From: Alphaproteobacteria bacterium
Lineage (GTDB): Bacteria > Pseudomonadota > Alphaproteobacteria > WRAU01 > Hepatincolaceae
NCBI GenBank assembly: GCA_947460385.1
Contig: CANHGT010000002.1
Span: 1 to 60,314 of the forward strand
Length of the DNA: 60,314 nt
Direction: 5' to 3'
How positions within the stretch are numbered: position 1 is the first letter of the stretch; each line of letters opens with the position of its first letter. Below, in pieces: positions 18,685-28,976 of this stretch. The translations under genes and the position numbers were made by a program. The notes beneath the pieces were generated by a model. That model had not been told where the DNA came from. It worked only from the letters and a program-made list of their open reading frames with translations, and did no database searches.

Positions 18685-20463
18685 TTAAAATGCTCTTTTA
18701 ATTACAACTCTAATGTTCGTATCGCTACAAGACAAAGGGGCTTTGTAAGTGCCGGGACCATCTCCTAGATAATGAGACGATGTTTTGTCTGATGTTGAAG
18801 GAAAATATATTTGAATTACACTTTCTGTAAAGCTATATTCTAGACCCTCTAATGATTCATCAGTTTTTGTAGGATTTCTAATTGGACTGTGCGTAGCAAA
18901 TTGATTTTTTGATGTAATTGTTGTTGTTATTGCAGATGGAATTACTAGCTGGCTAGTAATATTGGTAAAAATAACATTGTTGCCAATTCTATTGGGAATT
19001 TCTGTAAACGCATTTGCTTTTAATTGTAAATTGCACGAGTAATAATCACCATGACAATAATTGTTCAAATATTTAATAGCACCTGAATCATTGAACTCTA
19101 CCTGCCCAATATATAATCTATTTATGGCTTGCCCACTACTGTTGTACATGGTCATTGTTGGAATATGAAAAAAATCTGCCCCTGCAATATAGCTATCTTG
19201 GTCCCATAGTAATGCTTTAGAAATCAGTGGATTAAAACATAAGTAAGAAGGTGTTTTATCTGTATAGCCAAAAGATATATTATTGCTCATTAAATCGGCA
19301 TAAATGTAGTATTTTTTATTAACCTCGGTAAAATTAATATCATAAACACCGCTATATTGTTGAATGATTTTTTTATTATTATTAGAGAAGCATAGGCTTA
19401 ATGGGGTTTTAGTACAATCTACAGATACTATCTTAGCATTTTTATATATTATGTGATTAGATGTGGCATCTGTTCCTATGGGTCCTGAAATAATAATATG
19501 CAATGCACCATTATATTCATTATTGCTACTTTGTTTGGCAATAAAATCATCTAATTTTTTATTTAAGCTATCTATTGCAGTTTGTACAGTTTCAGAATTT
19601 TCTAAGTGGCTACTTGTGTTACTATATAGTATTCCTGCACTTTCTGATAATTGATTCACCGCATCTTGTAAAGTTGTACCATCAATATTATCATGAATAA
19701 CCGTAATATCTTTAGAATCAATAGGTAAGGTAATAATATTGTTGCTTTTTTCAATTAAATAATTAAAGCCTTGCTCGGCATTACTAATAGATAGGTCGGT
19801 CTTTTCATAAATTACCTTAGAGGCATGGATATTTTCTATAGCACCACCCCCGCCTTCTCCACCTCCACTACCCTGATTGTTAAATAAATCATCTAAGGCT
19901 TCTTTAACATTGGATATGTTACTGCCATGACTATATAAAACTTTATTGGCTGTGATGCCTGAAAAATCTATTCCTCCTGTATTCATAAAATCTACTAATG
20001 TGCTTAGTGTTTCATCTATATTATAGAAGGAATTACTTAATTGATTATTACTCCATAGTAAGGTTTTACCCTCTTCTGCTTTAGGAAGAAAAAGGTATTC
20101 ACCTTCTAAGCTTACAACTGTTTTATCTAAAATATTTTTAAAATACGTTTGATTTCTAAACACATTATCTAGTTCTACATTTAAAATATCTGCACGAATT
20201 TGGCTTATATTATCAAAGCAGGTTTGTCTTTTTACTAGAACATCTTTTTTTAATAAAACTGTTACAGGATTGTTCACTGTGCCTATAATTTGGTGAAAAA
20301 CTACTTTCTGCCCATCTTTGCCAAAATCTTCTAAAGCGTATTCTGTATTAGAAACTAATATGGCATCTATGAATACTTTTAATTCTTCTATATAACTTAA
20401 TTGCAAAGGACATTCAAATGTTTTCTGTCCTTTACTTTCATATATAATAAACTCTTCATTCAT
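18685..20463 (-). CDS. Phage tail fibre-like protein
   Basis: A 592-residue protein, the last gene of the phage structural module. The first 130 residues resemble the N-terminal attachment domain of T7-type tail fibres: ECPLQLSYIEELKVFIDAIL, then VLLKKDVLVKRQTCFDNIS and a helix with repeated N-Q-x-Y. A glycine-rich linker (QGSGGGEGGGG) separates it from a long Ser/Asn/Thr-rich beta region. The C-terminal part (about 320-592) would be the variable, receptor-binding part. The start has two purine-rich sites upstream (AAGGAATAAGGTA). Attachment role is inference from gene order and N-terminal pattern. Confidence 0.65.
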   Translation of the reverse strand: MNEEFIIYESKGQKTFECPLQLSYIEELKVFIDAILVSNTEYALEDFGKDGQKVVFHQIIGTVNNPVTVLLKKDVLVKRQTCFDNISQIRADILNVELDNVFRNQTYFKNILDKTVVSLEGEYLFLPKAEEGKTLLWSNNQLSNSFYNIDETLSTLVDFMNTGGIDFSGITANKVLYSHGSNISNVKEALDDLFNNQGSGGGEGGGGAIENIHASKVIYEKTDLSISNAEQGFNYLIEKSNNIITLPIDSKDITVIHDNIDGTTLQDAVNQLSESAGILYSNTSSHLENSETVQTAIDSLNKKLDDFIAKQSSNNEYNGALHIIISGPIGTDATSNHIIYKNAKIVSVDCTKTPLSLCFSNNNKKIIQQYSGVYDINFTEVNKKYYIYADLMSNNISFGYTDKTPSYLCFNPLISKALLWDQDSYIAGADFFHIPTMTMYNSSGQAINRLYIGQVEFNDSGAIKYLNNYCHGDYYSCNLQLKANAFTEIPNRIGNNVIFTNITSQLVIPSAITTTITSKNQFATHSPIRNPTKTDESLEGLEYSFTESVIQIYFPSTSDKTSSHYLGDGPGTYKAPLSCSDTNIRVVIKRAF

Positions 20464-20474
20464 TACCTTATTCC

Positions 20475-20801
20475 TTATATTGCACTTTTAATAAAATCTA
20501 AAATATGCCCAAAATCAAAACCTTGCTTACCTTTTTTTAAAGATTCCAAATATTTTGCCTTGGCTTGTTGCAATGCCTCGTCCTTTGCCTGTTCTAGCTC
20601 ATTAACTGTTTGTTCATGTTCATAATTCTGGGCAAATAGTAAATCATCTTTTGTGCCTCCCATTCCACCTTTAATATTGCTGTTTTTCACTTTAGATTGT
20701 TTTTCTATATAGTCTTTATCTATGTCATATAATGCTTGGGTAGACTTAGCTAAAATATTATCTTGTTCCGACTTGTACCAGTCTTTAAATCTTGGAAACA
20801 T
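20475..20801 (-). CDS. Phage module protein, unknown function
   Basis: A 108-residue hydrophilic, helical protein with repeated Lys/Glu/Gln heptad-like segments (EHEQTVNELEQAKDEALQQA). It starts after a good AGGAG site and lies between the tail tubular protein and the tail fibre gene. No family recognised; a small virion or chaperone-like protein is possible from position. Confidence 0.6.
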   Translation of the reverse strand: MFPRFKDWYKSEQDNILAKSTQALYDIDKDYIEKQSKVKNSNIKGGMGGTKDDLLFAQNYEHEQTVNELEQAKDEALQQAKAKYLESLKKGKQGFDFGHILDFIKSAI

Positions 20802-20825
20802 TGTTTCTCTCCTATTGTTTATTAT

Positions 20826-22853
20826 TTAATTGGTTGTTATAATAGCTTTAATAAATAAAACATTCATAGATTTAGGAATATCTTGCTGTAGAGTAATATT
20901 TGGGCTAATATGCCAAGGAAAATCTACAGATACACTTTGAATATGGCTATTCTTTGTACTGTTCACTAAACTCATATTAAAAATATCTTGCATTCTATAG
21001 CTATTGTTATTATCTACTATATTCAAATTTCCTGAATTGATGGTTCCTATGTAAATATTTTCAATTTTTTTATTAAGCCCATATGTTGAACTATCTAGTA
21101 TTAAGTTTTCTAAATGTTGGCTTGCATAAGTTGAATCAAAGTTATAGCCAACAATAACATCTTGATTACTGTATGGATTCATTAGTTCTACTTGGTTATC
21201 TTTTACAAGCATTTTACCAAAATAAATACTATTGTCTGCCGATACAATAGATATATTCTCATTGTTAAAGGTAGTTAAATCATCAATTGTTTGGCTATTT
21301 AGCTGGTGTTTTTGGTAACAATCTAAATAATAATTTTTATCTATATTGCCATATTTGTATAAATGCACAAAGTCTCTAAAGCTAATCATTTCTAAGCACT
21401 GATAATTAACTTCATTAATTTGTCTGTCTAATCCTAAATAAAGAAACTCTTGTTGTAATTTATACCCTGTGGCAATATCATCTATTTTGTTATTACCACC
21501 TAATTTATGAGAAGACCATGCTACTTTAGTGGCATTATTTTCTTGCATAAGTGTTCCGCATAGTAAATCACCATTTTCTAAAATCACCCATAACATATTA
21601 AATGGATATTTAACACATACAATATTTTTTATTGGGCTGATAAATAAATGTAATGCTTGTAAATTAATATGTTCTTCTTGCAGTATTTTGTTTTCTACTA
21701 TATAAACACAATATAAATGATTTTTATGATAATTACTGTAGAATGTTTTATCACCATCACTATAAACAACAGATGATGTGTTCTGACTACTAATTTTATT
21801 AATATTGCAATTTAGTGGAGAAATAGCTTCATCTACATTCAAGGCAGATAAACTAAATATACCCTCTTGGCTACCAATAAGTAAACTATCTTTACTAGAA
21901 TTAAGCCACATAATGCTTTTACCCTCACTTATTGAGGTAGAAATAGCATTTTCTTCACTAATTATATCTGTATTATCTACTGTGGTTGTTGGGGCAAAAT
22001 TATTATATTGCCATAAATTAGATACCCAAATTGATGTACTATTATCAAGTGTTTTAGCGCAATATAGACGCCCATTAAAAATACAAGCTAATGATGGATA
22101 TCCTAAACTTTTACACCATAAAGATTTACGAAAATATTTAGTTGCACCCAGTGATTTTAATGGCTTAACCTCTACAGAATATACTATTGCTGTATCTCCA
22201 TTAATATGGTCTAATTTTAGAACGCCCCAATAATTATCATGGAATACCCTTAGCAGTTTACCTGAATCTTTACTAGAAAAATAAGTAGTAGTGGCTGTTA
22301 TTTTAATTTGATTTACACCACCAATTGTAATTCTTTCAAAACTTAGGCTTATGTCTTGAGTATTTATTTTATCGTATGGACCATCTTCAATATTAAAATT
22401 TTCAAGAATAAATACATGATTATCTACAAGCTTTATCACTTTTGGTTCAGTATTTTTCTCAAAAAAATAGATCATATTATTAACATCATCTACTACCCAA
22501 CATAAATTTTTAACCGCTTCTGTTTGCCAAGAATGGTTTATTGTGTAATGACTACCATTAATAAGAAGTGGTACATTATTTTTATAAAAATATAATGTTC
22601 CGGGGGCAATATCTATCACAAAAACATCGGCTTTATATTGAAAACTTATTAATCTTCTGCTCATATTAGAGATAGTAAATATATTAAGTAATTCACTTCC
22701 CGGACGTCTAGTGATTGCACCATAGGTGGTAACAATTAAATTAGAAATTTGTTTAGCTGTTTCCATATATATAATATTTTTATTAAAATATGAACAGTAA
22801 TCACTTACCTCACCATGGGAAAAACCTGTAATTTCAACATTGAATTTTTTCAT
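20826..22853 (-). CDS. Phage tail tubular protein B-like (gp12-type)
   Basis: The ATG at 22853 is preferred: AGGTG lies 4 nt upstream and the protein then begins MKKFNVEITGFSHGEVSDYC. This gives 675 residues. An in-frame upstream start at 22892 would overlap the previous gene. NIIYMETAKQISNLIVTTYGAITRRPGSELL is the characteristic opening of podovirus tail nozzle proteins (T7 gp12 type: fixed contact residues then RRPG). The rest is beta-rich, consistent with a propeller-like nozzle. It is preceded by the gp11-like gene, the same order as in T7-like phages. Confidence 0.75.
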   Translation of the reverse strand: MKKFNVEITGFSHGEVSDYCSYFNKNIIYMETAKQISNLIVTTYGAITRRPGSELLNIFTISNMSRRLISFQYKADVFVIDIAPGTLYFYKNNVPLLINGSHYTINHSWQTEAVKNLCWVVDDVNNMIYFFEKNTEPKVIKLVDNHVFILENFNIEDGPYDKINTQDISLSFERITIGGVNQIKITATTTYFSSKDSGKLLRVFHDNYWGVLKLDHINGDTAIVYSVEVKPLKSLGATKYFRKSLWCKSLGYPSLACIFNGRLYCAKTLDNSTSIWVSNLWQYNNFAPTTTVDNTDIISEENAISTSISEGKSIMWLNSSKDSLLIGSQEGIFSLSALNVDEAISPLNCNINKISSQNTSSVVYSDGDKTFYSNYHKNHLYCVYIVENKILQEEHINLQALHLFISPIKNIVCVKYPFNMLWVILENGDLLCGTLMQENNATKVAWSSHKLGGNNKIDDIATGYKLQQEFLYLGLDRQINEVNYQCLEMISFRDFVHLYKYGNIDKNYYLDCYQKHQLNSQTIDDLTTFNNENISIVSADNSIYFGKMLVKDNQVELMNPYSNQDVIVGYNFDSTYASQHLENLILDSSTYGLNKKIENIYIGTINSGNLNIVDNNNSYRMQDIFNMSLVNSTKNSHIQSVSVDFPWHISPNITLQQDIPKSMNVLFIKAIITTN

Positions 22854-22860
22854 TATGCAC

Positions 22861-23427
22861 CTAATTCCTAGCTTGTATCCATGTTGGTTCATCTAACTCT
22901 ATATAATTACTAATAGCTCCTTCTTGACTGTCTAAATCTAAAGCTTCTTTATATTCCCTGTTATAACATTCTTGCAAAAAGCCAATTAGAGTACTATTAT
23001 CAAAAAAACTATAAGATAGCTCCACTGCCATTTTACAAGCTATGACATTTGCCACATTAATACTTAAAAATTCCTCATCAACATTGGCAATATAAAGCAA
23101 TTTTATTATTTCACTATTGTGATATATGTACTGACCATCACGATGATAATTAGTATTGCCGTTGACATTAAGAATCCTTAAGCAATTTCGTGGTAAAAAG
23201 AACTCATACTTATAATCTAATTTATAATTTGTAGTTTTTTTGCTAGATAGTTCTAAAGTTTTAATAGCACATTTCCAAGAATATTTACTTAATACCTCGG
23301 CTTTAATCATTGGATATAAAAATTTGCAATGTGATGCTTCTTTGCTATCTTCATTTAAAGATGTAATCATATTCTGTTTTATTTTTCTTAAAGCACGATT
23401 ACAAATATCAAGGTCTGTATAAATCAT
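22861..23427 (-). CDS. Phage tail tubular protein A-like (gp11-type)
   Basis: A 188-residue protein opening MIYTDLDICNRALRKIKQN, then a long helix and YSWKCAIKTLELSS, followed by YKYEFFLPRNCLRILNVNG. This layout (A-L-x-x-I near the start, W-x-x-A, then Y-x-Y-x-L-P-x-D/N-C-x-R) is typical of podoviral adaptor/tail tubular protein A. It starts after AAGG and is directly followed by the gp12-like gene. Confidence 0.75.
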   Translation of the reverse strand: MIYTDLDICNRALRKIKQNMITSLNEDSKEASHCKFLYPMIKAEVLSKYSWKCAIKTLELSSKKTTNYKLDYKYEFFLPRNCLRILNVNGNTNYHRDGQYIYHNSEIIKLLYIANVDEEFLSINVANVIACKMAVELSYSFFDNSTLIGFLQECYNREYKEALDLDSQEGAISNYIELDEPTWIQARN

Positions 23428-23533
23428 GGTTGTTACCTTTTTTCTTATAAAATGAAGGAGATATGAATATATCTCCCCCTTTTATTTATTAAATATAATT
23501 ATAATAATTGGTTAAATTTAGCCTTTTTTATAG

Positions 23534-24436
23534 TTATTCACCCTCTGCTTTTGGCTCTTCAGCACATGAAATGCTAACTACTTTTTTTTCGTCCATTCTT
23601 GATGCCCCACAAGATAAAGAAGCATATACTTGGGTAGCCATACGTTTATCTGCCCTTACGCTGATATCTGTTTTAATGTCTCCTGCTGTGGCAAGTAATA
23701 ATCCCGATTTTGCATAACAGAAAATTTCTCTAATATTATCTGTTTTTGGCAACATAGAAGAGCTGATTCTTTTAAAAGTAAAGCCCATAAAAGTATTAAT
23801 TTTACCATCTACTAATGCTTTTACCGTATTATAATCTTCTGATGTTACCTCAGTAGTTCTTAATAAATCACTCACTTGTTTTGCGGTAACTATACAATAT
23901 TGATCTTCGTCATCATCTACATCGGCATCATCTAGCATCTGTCTGGCTTGCCTTAATTTGGCTATAGTTAAACCTGTTTCAACACCAGCATTCTCTTCAA
24001 AATCTACTATGATTTTTTGGGAGTCAGGCAAAGGTACTGTTGTTTCACCCTTGCTTCCTGTATAGGCATTACCGAGTGCGGAGGTTATAATTGATTTATC
24101 TTTAGCTCTACCTAGGGCATATGAGGCATTTAAAGCATATGCTGATGTTGGATCTGTTAAAAATTTTAGTTGGTCGGTTTTATCTATTAAATCGCCCCAA
24201 TCCCATGTGGTTAAATTGATAACCCTACGATCAAACTCGGTGGTTAAAATTGGAGTATCACCATTTCTGCCTGATACTTGTTGTGCTTCTGTTGGGGCAA
24301 TACTATCATAAGAATATCTTTCTGTATTTTGAATCTCTTCTCTAACACAGCTTGATAACTTTGAACCTTTTTGTTGTAAATTTAAGGATACTGCCATGTT
24401 GTATCCTTCTTTCATCATATCTGATATATTACTCAT
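23534..24436 (-). CDS. Phage major capsid protein
   Basis: A 300-residue protein between a scaffold-like gene and the tail genes. It has a helical N-terminus, then RRVINLTTWDWGDLIDKTDQLKFLTDPTSAYALNASYALGRAKD, a pattern seen in podoviral and Pelagibacter-phage-like capsid proteins of the Phage_capsid type. The middle part contains an acidic DDADVDDDEDQY loop and the C-terminus is beta-rich. A good AAGGAG site precedes the ATG. The call rests on position and pattern. Confidence 0.75.
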   Translation of the reverse strand: MSNISDMMKEGYNMAVSLNLQQKGSKLSSCVREEIQNTERYSYDSIAPTEAQQVSGRNGDTPILTTEFDRRVINLTTWDWGDLIDKTDQLKFLTDPTSAYALNASYALGRAKDKSIITSALGNAYTGSKGETTVPLPDSQKIIVDFEENAGVETGLTIAKLRQARQMLDDADVDDDEDQYCIVTAKQVSDLLRTTEVTSEDYNTVKALVDGKINTFMGFTFKRISSSMLPKTDNIREIFCYAKSGLLLATAGDIKTDISVRADKRMATQVYASLSCGASRMDEKKVVSISCAEEPKAEGE

Positions 24437-24466
24437 CTTTTTATCTCCTTGGTATTTTTTATTTAA

Positions 24467-25063
24467 TTAACTATTGTTTTTGCTTATTGTTTCATGAAAC
24501 ATATTTAATTTATTCATAATTTTTTTATGTTCCGGGTGGCTTTTATTATAAAGTGCTTCCAAGTTTTTTGGATTTTTAACAAAATTATCTCGTTGTTTAA
24601 TAGCTTCTTTTTTAGACATTTGAAAGTTATTAACATCTGTTAACTTAACACTTCTGTCTTCAGATAACATCTTACCTAAATTAACCATATGATTAATAAA
24701 AGCAAATTCATCAACCTGTGATACATCATCTAAATCATTGATGTTAAGCCAAGATAATCCACGTTTTGCAAAAATAAGATTGCTTTCATAACTATCACCC
24801 CATGATTGTTCTAATTTATTAGCCAATATTTCTTGCTTATTATTTTCATGCTGATGATTCACGTAATTGTTATGAAATTCTTCTACTTCTGCCTTCATAA
24901 TTACTTGTTGTTGTTCTGATAATTCCAACTTAATGGCTAAATTTTGTAAAAATTCTAGCTCTACAGCGTTTAAAATCTGCTCGTTAACAACCTCATTACT
25001 TGGCAACACACTAACTTCTACTGCTAGCTCTTCATTGCCTAGACTATTTATTTCAGTATTCAC
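24467..25063 (-). CDS. Phage scaffold-like protein
   Basis: A 198-residue, acidic, helix-rich protein that begins with GTG at 25063 after a strong AGGAGGAG site. Glu/Gln/Asn-rich helices, no hydrophobic core motif, and its position immediately before the capsid gene fit an internal scaffolding protein of a podovirus-type head. No sequence motif proves it. Confidence 0.6.
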   Translation of the reverse strand: MNTEINSLGNEELAVEVSVLPSNEVVNEQILNAVELEFLQNLAIKLELSEQQQVIMKAEVEEFHNNYVNHQHENNKQEILANKLEQSWGDSYESNLIFAKRGLSWLNINDLDDVSQVDEFAFINHMVNLGKMLSEDRSVKLTDVNNFQMSKKEAIKQRDNFVKNPKNLEALYNKSHPEHKKIMNKLNMFHETISKNNS

Positions 25064-25076
25064 TTACTCCTCCTTT

Positions 25077-25355
25077 TTATATTTTTTTAGATAATTCAAT
25101 AACCTCATTAACATCTAAATTTGCCATTTCTAAAATATGCAAATATACGTCCCTAGCACCTTCATTAAAAAAGGTTTGCTCTTTATCTTTAGGAACAAAA
25201 CTAGACTTATTAAAGTTACAATAGTTAGCTAGGTCTTTAAGAACGAAGATCACCGCTTGATCTTCGCTGTTAAATACATTTTTCCATGCTTTGCTTGCTT
25301 CTTCGGCTTTTTGTTTACCAAACAGTAAAAATAGCCAAGTTAAACCGTTTTTCAT
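25077..25355 (-). CDS. Phage module protein, unknown function
   Basis: A 92-residue protein (MKNGLTWLFLLFGKQKAEEA...) with a hydrophobic start and charged helices. It has an AAGGAG site and sits between portal and scaffold genes. No family recognised. The spacing to both neighbours is short, which supports a real gene in the operon. Confidence 0.6.
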   Translation of the reverse strand: MKNGLTWLFLLFGKQKAEEASKAWKNVFNSEDQAVIFVLKDLANYCNFNKSSFVPKDKEQTFFNEGARDVYLHILEMANLDVNEVIELSKKI

Positions 25356-25358
25356 AAA

Positions 25359-26855
25359 TCACTCCTTATTGATTTTTTGATTAATAATATTATTAGGTAA
25401 TCCATTCCCTGCTACAGTTAAGTTCATAACCTCTTCCCAATTAACCATGTCTTTAATTCCTGCATCATACTGATTGATGTTAGAAATGGTGCTATATAAA
25501 TGATTTAGCCCTAAACTGGAAGATAAATTATTATATCTATCCCATGGACCAAAAAAATCTACTTCAACATCTAAAGCACTTATTTTGCAAGGTGTTTGTG
25601 GGAATAAATTTAGCCGTAACATAACAGCAAACAGTCTTTTTAATAGTGGATATAAAAATTCTGTTTGAATTCTAGCAATTTTAGGTCCTAAGATACGCAG
25701 TTTTTGTTCCTCGTTGGTTAAAACTTCCGTAGCTGTGGCATTCACTTTATAATTACTTAGAAGTAAATTGTAGTAAAACGCTTCTTTAATTGCTTCACGC
25801 CTTTGCTCTTGTAATTCATGGGAATTACTGATATCACCGCCCATCATTAATGGTTTAATTAATTGATTACCCGTTAAAGGATCTACCCCACCATAAATAA
25901 TGCCACCGGGATTTGCTTTAATGCCTTGAATAGATGCTTCATTTGGTGCTAAAATAGGTGGATCAATTTGTTTTTGAGCTGCAATTAGCATAGTTTTAGA
26001 CATAGCATTAATCATTTTAATATCAGGCAAAGATATTGTGGCTGGTGATTGTCCATAGTCTTGATTTGAATTGGTATACCACCGTGCAATCATATAGGGA
26101 AATTCGTAATAACCACTTTGTAACACTATGCTATTATCTTCTGTATCTATGTATATTGATGAAAATTTCATACCCTTCATAATGGCAAGCTTATCATTAA
26201 AATACTTAGCAGGTATAGTTAGGTGTAAAAAAATATGGGTATCTTCTTTGCCCTCTTTATAAGTTTTACGAATTACATTAGATAATTTATCTAAACCAAA
26301 AAACTCAACAGCCTGTGTAGTATTCATGGTAATAGATTTAACAATGGTATCTATGTTATGATAAGTTTGATGAATAAAGGATTTGCCTAAATGTTCGCTT
26401 TGGTAAACTATTTTTTTATTTGATATGTCTTCACCTAAATAAAAAATTGCTGTGCCAAAGCATACTAAATCGGCATAAAATTCATAAGACTTATAATAAA
26501 AGCCTGAAGAAGCATCACTTAAGTTATCTTTCATAAGTTTATTTGCAGAAGAAAGCCAAGATAATGCTTCTTCATTCTGTGCTAAATTTTTATTGGAAAA
26601 TTTCAAACCAAACCAATTACCCGCAGATGAGTTTACCAAAGACCATAACCCTGAAATAAGCATCTCGGAACTTCTTGAGGCAGTAGCATCATAAATTTCC
26701 TTGCTGTTGCCACCACTCTGTGGATTCAAAGATCGCTGTGGTCTTACATAGTCTACCACCTGTTGCCAAATATTTTCTAATGGTGCCCGCTCTTCTTGTA
26801 ACTTATCATACAATTTAATTGTATAATCAATGATTTTTTGATGATTATTTTTCAT
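25359..26855 (-). CDS. Phage portal (head-to-tail connecting) protein
   Basis: A 498-residue protein. LQEERAPLENIWQQVVDYVRP, then YDATASRSSEMLISGLWSLV and NWFGLKFS, is the conserved opening of podoviral head-tail connector proteins (T7 gp8 type). Later KANPGGIIYGG, an alpha-rich wing and PLLKRLFAVMLRLN agree. The portal ring is the DNA entry channel and terminase docking site. It follows terL and precedes the head genes, the canonical packaging order. Confidence 0.85.
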   Translation of the reverse strand: MKNNHQKIIDYTIKLYDKLQEERAPLENIWQQVVDYVRPQRSLNPQSGGNSKEIYDATASRSSEMLISGLWSLVNSSAGNWFGLKFSNKNLAQNEEALSWLSSANKLMKDNLSDASSGFYYKSYEFYADLVCFGTAIFYLGEDISNKKIVYQSEHLGKSFIHQTYHNIDTIVKSITMNTTQAVEFFGLDKLSNVIRKTYKEGKEDTHIFLHLTIPAKYFNDKLAIMKGMKFSSIYIDTEDNSIVLQSGYYEFPYMIARWYTNSNQDYGQSPATISLPDIKMINAMSKTMLIAAQKQIDPPILAPNEASIQGIKANPGGIIYGGVDPLTGNQLIKPLMMGGDISNSHELQEQRREAIKEAFYYNLLLSNYKVNATATEVLTNEEQKLRILGPKIARIQTEFLYPLLKRLFAVMLRLNLFPQTPCKISALDVEVDFFGPWDRYNNLSSSLGLNHLYSTISNINQYDAGIKDMVNWEEVMNLTVAGNGLPNNIINQKINKE

Positions 26856-26889
26856 ATTTTATTAATCTCTTTATTACTTTTATTTATAT

Positions 26890-28491
26890 TTACCAATCAA
26901 ATGGATTAAACTCATTATTAGATGAACTAATATAACTTTGCACCTTATATTCCTGTATTGCATCTATAGCAAAGGTTAAAGCGGCTGCATCTGCACCATC
27001 GGGTGATTGCTTAATACGTTTTTTTAACTGTTCCTTCTTTTCTAACTGTATTTGTCCATTTGAGGTATAGGTGTATTCTAGGGAAGATAATTGTTGAAAT
27101 AAGATGCTATCTTCTACAATAAAATTCTCTAAAGATAAAAATTCTTTTAAAGAACACCACAATTCTGCCCTTTTATTCAAATACTTTTGCGGATTAACCG
27201 ATTTAGAGGCAAAATGTATAAGAACAATATTGTTATAACCTAATTCTTTTAAACGATCATACACCCCAACCCCACCACCGCCTGCATCTATACAAACTTT
27301 ATATGGGTTAAATTCTTGTATATATTTTGCAATCCAACCTACAATTTGCATGGTATCTGCCATATTAACTTTTTCATTCACATTAAAACCTAAAAAACTG
27401 CCTTGACGATCTATAATCCATGAAAAATCGCCTCCACCCCTTGCAATATCTACGCCAAAAATAATTTTCTCTATTTTTTGTTCATTTAAAAATTGATTCC
27501 TTATTTTGTTACTAATACTATCACCTAAATGAAAGTTTTTATCTAATGCCCTACTATGTAACAGCTCAAGAGGTATCAAAATATTATATTTAGAATACTT
27601 AAAGGCTTCTGCTAAACTAGCAGGAAATTCTTTATAAAATGCAAAACATGGTCCAACCGTAGGGTCTTCACCTGTATTTGTACTAAGTAATAAATTCTTT
27701 TTATAAGCCCAAAGCAATTGTTCCGGGCTTAAATTATAATGCTTACTATAATTTAACCAGTTTTCGGAATATTTAATATCTGCTACTTCTTTTACACAAT
27801 AATTTTCATGCCAAAACCAAGGAATAAAAATTACTAAAAATTCACTTTGCTCCTTTTGTGCCTGCATACACATTTCATAAAATAAGCCCTCTGGTCCACT
27901 TGATGTGCTTTCAAGAATAATTTCTGTATTATCTGAATCAGGTATTGCCGCCATAATAGAAAGAAGATGATTATTTGCATTCTTCCAAAATGCTACCTCA
28001 CTGCCATGAAAATATTGGATAGTTTCCGAACGGGCAACATCTATACCTCCTGCTGTGGCAAACATAATGGAACTATCTAGGTCTGTAAAATCTATTAATT
28101 GATTTCTACGAATTGTACTTTCTGGCTTCATATCATCTTCACAATAATTGTAATATCTATTAATAATATCAAAAACATTATTAGTAGCTGTTTGCCTATG
28201 AGTTAAAATTAATGCTCTGTAGCCTTCATAGGTAATACAATTGTAGTACGAACGTGCTGCTAACAAGGTAGTAATGCCTATTTGTCTGCCTTTTAAAATT
28301 AACGCTCTAACCCTTCCTATTCTTTGTTTTTGCTCATTTAAAGCATCTATTATATATTTTTGCTCTCTGTTCAACTGAAATGGCTGTACTGCGTTGCTTT
28401 TTGTTCTAATATATAACGAACTTTCTACAAATTCTATGAAGCTAACCTTATATTTTTTCTTCTGTGTCTTTTTCTTACCTTTTTTTTTCAT
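26890..28491 (-). CDS. Phage terminase large subunit
   Basis: A 533-residue packaging motor protein. The Lys/Arg-rich N-terminus is followed by a deviant Walker A, LKGRQIGITT (66-75), a Q-motif-like NREQKYIID upstream, and IILEST as the Walker B with catalytic Glu. The C-terminal RNase H-like nuclease starts IIFGVDIARGGGD and continues KVCIDAGGGGVGVYDRL and GADAAALTFAI, giving the expected acidic triad. All catalytic positions look intact. First gene of the phage operon; no small terminase is visible upstream. Confidence 0.88.
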   Translation of the reverse strand: MKKKGKKKTQKKKYKVSFIEFVESSLYIRTKSNAVQPFQLNREQKYIIDALNEQKQRIGRVRALILKGRQIGITTLLAARSYYNCITYEGYRALILTHRQTATNNVFDIINRYYNYCEDDMKPESTIRRNQLIDFTDLDSSIMFATAGGIDVARSETIQYFHGSEVAFWKNANNHLLSIMAAIPDSDNTEIILESTSSGPEGLFYEMCMQAQKEQSEFLVIFIPWFWHENYCVKEVADIKYSENWLNYSKHYNLSPEQLLWAYKKNLLLSTNTGEDPTVGPCFAFYKEFPASLAEAFKYSKYNILIPLELLHSRALDKNFHLGDSISNKIRNQFLNEQKIEKIIFGVDIARGGGDFSWIIDRQGSFLGFNVNEKVNMADTMQIVGWIAKYIQEFNPYKVCIDAGGGGVGVYDRLKELGYNNIVLIHFASKSVNPQKYLNKRAELWCSLKEFLSLENFIVEDSILFQQLSSLEYTYTSNGQIQLEKKEQLKKRIKQSPDGADAAALTFAIDAIQEYKVQSYISSSNNEFNPFDW

Positions 28492-28523
28492 TATTTCATA
28501 TTGCTCCTTAATACTTGAAATTT

Positions 28524-28552
28524 ATAATAGCACGTCTATTCATACTTGTCAA
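28524..28552 (-). promoter_or_regulatory. Promoter of the phage structural operon
   Basis: On the minus strand, TTGACA (28552-28547), a 17-nt spacer and TATTAT (28529-28524), followed about 25-30 nt later by AAGGAG and the terL start. It is a host-type sigma70 promoter, close to consensus. Confidence 0.75.
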
Positions 28553-28976
28553 GAATAACAATTAATTAAAGTGTATAACACAACAAATACAATCTACTAG
28601 GTGTTATTTATATTGTTTAAATGATTCCCCTCTATAACGAATCCTATAAATTAATATATGAATTTAGGCTATTGAATTGAAAAATATACGAAAAATACAA
28701 TCAATGGTAGATGTAGCTATATTAATGTTTACAAGGATTAACCTGCTATAAAACGCATCTTATGTTACAAGATGGTAAAAATTGAAATTAATGAACTTTG
28801 ATTGTTATTTCATATCCATGATTCTATCAAAATGATATTATAACTTTTTCATCATCTAATAATTTTTACAAAAATTCATATCTAATCTTTGTCTATATGA
28901 ACATATATTATTGTTAATATTGCTATCATTTTAAATATATTAAGAGTTGATATGTTGTAAATGTTTATTTTAGTGC
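28553..28976. other. Intergenic region without a gene
   Basis: About 420 AT-rich bases between the divergent terL and porin promoters. I see no coding frame, repeat or RNA gene. Its position at the upstream edge of the phage module makes it the place to look for an attachment-site remnant, but I could not find a duplicated end near 18.67 kb. Confidence 0.4.
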
